DNA from: Nitrosomonadaceae bacterium
Lineage (GTDB): Bacteria > Pseudomonadota > Gammaproteobacteria > Burkholderiales > Nitrosomonadaceae
NCBI GenBank assembly: GCA_947471695.1
Contig: CANIWY010000016.1
Span: forward strand, 1-16,000
Reading direction: 5' to 3'
DNA: 16,000 nucleotides
Positions 15,389-16,000 of this stretch are shown here, one piece after another. The translations under genes were made by a program, and so were the position numbers. Under the pieces are notes generated by a model. That model was not told where the DNA came from, searched no databases, and saw nothing but the letters and a program-made list of their open reading frames with translations. How positions within the stretch are numbered: position 1 is the first letter of the stretch; each line of letters begins with the position of its first letter.

Positions 15389-15829
15389 ATGAGTTCCTTT
15401 ACTGTCCGACTGGCGAACTGGCAAGCCGATCAGTCTGCGGTGAGTTCTATTCGCGAGACTGTATTCATTCATGAGCAACACGTTCCCATCGAACTAGAAT
15501 GGGACCAGTTTGACGAGGACTGCCTTCACCTGCTGGCGCAGGATGATGATGGCAGGCCGATCGGTACCGCACGATTGTTACAAGATGGTCACATCGGACG
15601 GATGGCGGTACTCAAGGAATGGCGTGGCCGCGGCGTAGGTACCGCTCTCTTGAAATATCTATTGAGAGAAGCGGAGAGGCGACTGCTTGTGGTAGTGATT
15701 ATCAACTCACAGAGCTATGCAATCGGGTTCTATGCAAGAATTGGCTTCCAGTTAGAAGGAAAGGAGTTCATCGATGCGGGGATCCCCCACGTAAGGATGG
15801 TGCTCAATCTATGCAAACAGACCGGGTAA
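15389..15829 (+). CDS. GNAT-family N-acetyltransferase
   Basis: Predicted acetyl-CoA-dependent acyltransferase of 146 residues. The N-terminal part TVFIHEQHVPIELEWDQFDEDCLHLLA resembles the ElaA/YjcF-like branch of the family. The acetyl-CoA pyrophosphate loop is RGRGVG (79-84) within GRMAVLKEWRGRGVGTALL, followed by the C-terminal AIGFYARIGFQLEGKEFIDAGIPHVRMVL. The substrate cannot be deduced from the sequence. The ATG has no obvious Shine-Dalgarno sequence, and the 134-base gap from purA contains no firm promoter. After the TAA stop the same frame stays open for 40 codons to a TAG at 15950, which may reflect a lost C-terminal extension. Confidence 0.88.
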   Translation: MSSFTVRLANWQADQSAVSSIRETVFIHEQHVPIELEWDQFDEDCLHLLAQDDDGRPIGTARLLQDGHIGRMAVLKEWRGRGVGTALLKYLLREAERRLLVVVIINSQSYAIGFYARIGFQLEGKEFIDAGIPHVRMVLNLCKQTG

Positions 15830-16000
15830 AAAGATAGTACAGAAACCGCTCTCGAGGGAGAGAGCCGCCAACCCATTATTCCGATGGACGGCCCAGCACA
15901 ACTTATCGTAAAGACCAAATCAGAATGGCATCGTAAAATCTATCGAGAATAGGACCTGATCCTTCCGGCCCCCGAAGGGTAAGTACGCTTCTTGGCCAAG
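15830..16000. other. Region after the GNAT gene, no supported gene
   Basis: No clear gene is seen. The frame of the GNAT gene stays open from 15830 to a TAG at 15950. A 6-bp stem GCTCTC (15848-15853) / GAGAGC (15860-15865) and a second stem CCTTC (15961-15965) / GAAGG (15974-15978) occur, neither followed by a T-run. A gene may begin beyond the window edge. Confidence 0.4.

Noticed and set aside
1..16000. Mobile element, defence island, CRISPR or biosynthetic cluster
   Set aside because: No transposase, integrase, spaced direct repeats, tRNA attachment site or defence domains were found; nearly all coding sequence is identifiable housekeeping genes.

Overview
The window is a compact chromosomal segment of ordinary housekeeping genes from a proteobacterium. 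Base composition looks close to 50% G+C by eye. The gene order points to a betaproteobacterium, possibly of the Nitrosomonadales type: ilvC-psd-pssA-leuA, proS-rppH beside a di-heme peroxidase, and hfq-hflX-hflK-hflC-yjeT-hisZ-purA. The lineage is inferred from synteny and protein character and was not tested. No insertion sequence, phage gene, CRISPR array, tRNA or rRNA was found.

Layout. (1) Positions 1-4689, all plus strand: the 3' part of ilvC (cut by the window edge), psd, pssA, leuA and a thioredoxin-like TlpA/ResA-type protein. This joins branched-chain amino acid synthesis to phosphatidylethanolamine synthesis: PssA makes phosphatidylserine and Psd decarboxylates it. The 222-base pssA-leuA gap holds a plausible promoter and a Leu-rich 27-codon ORF whose ATG lies almost exactly at the predicted transcription start. 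(2) Positions 4723-6447, minus strand: proS, convergent with the TlpA-like gene and divergent from rppH across about 375 bases. (3) Positions 6824-8504, plus strand: rppH (RNA 5'-pyrophosphohydrolase) and a periplasmic di-heme cytochrome c peroxidase closed by a clear intrinsic terminator. (4) Positions 8800-15254, plus strand: hfq, hflX, hflK, hflC, yjeT, hisZ and purA. Compared with the E. coli hfq-purA cluster, hisZ is added between yjeT and purA. (5) Positions 15389-15829: a GNAT acetyltransferase, followed by 171 bases without a clear gene.

How they work together: Hfq and RppH both act in RNA control and decay. HflK and HflC form the membrane SPFH complex that modulates FtsH. HflX is a ribosome-associated GTPase. 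HisZ is the regulatory subunit needed by short-form HisG. PurA commits IMP to AMP.

I see no convincing new multi-gene system. The most interesting signals are non-coding or very small: the leuA leader ORF, the stacked RNA structures between hflX and hflK, several sizeable dyads in intergenic gaps, and an open in-frame tail after the GNAT stop codon.
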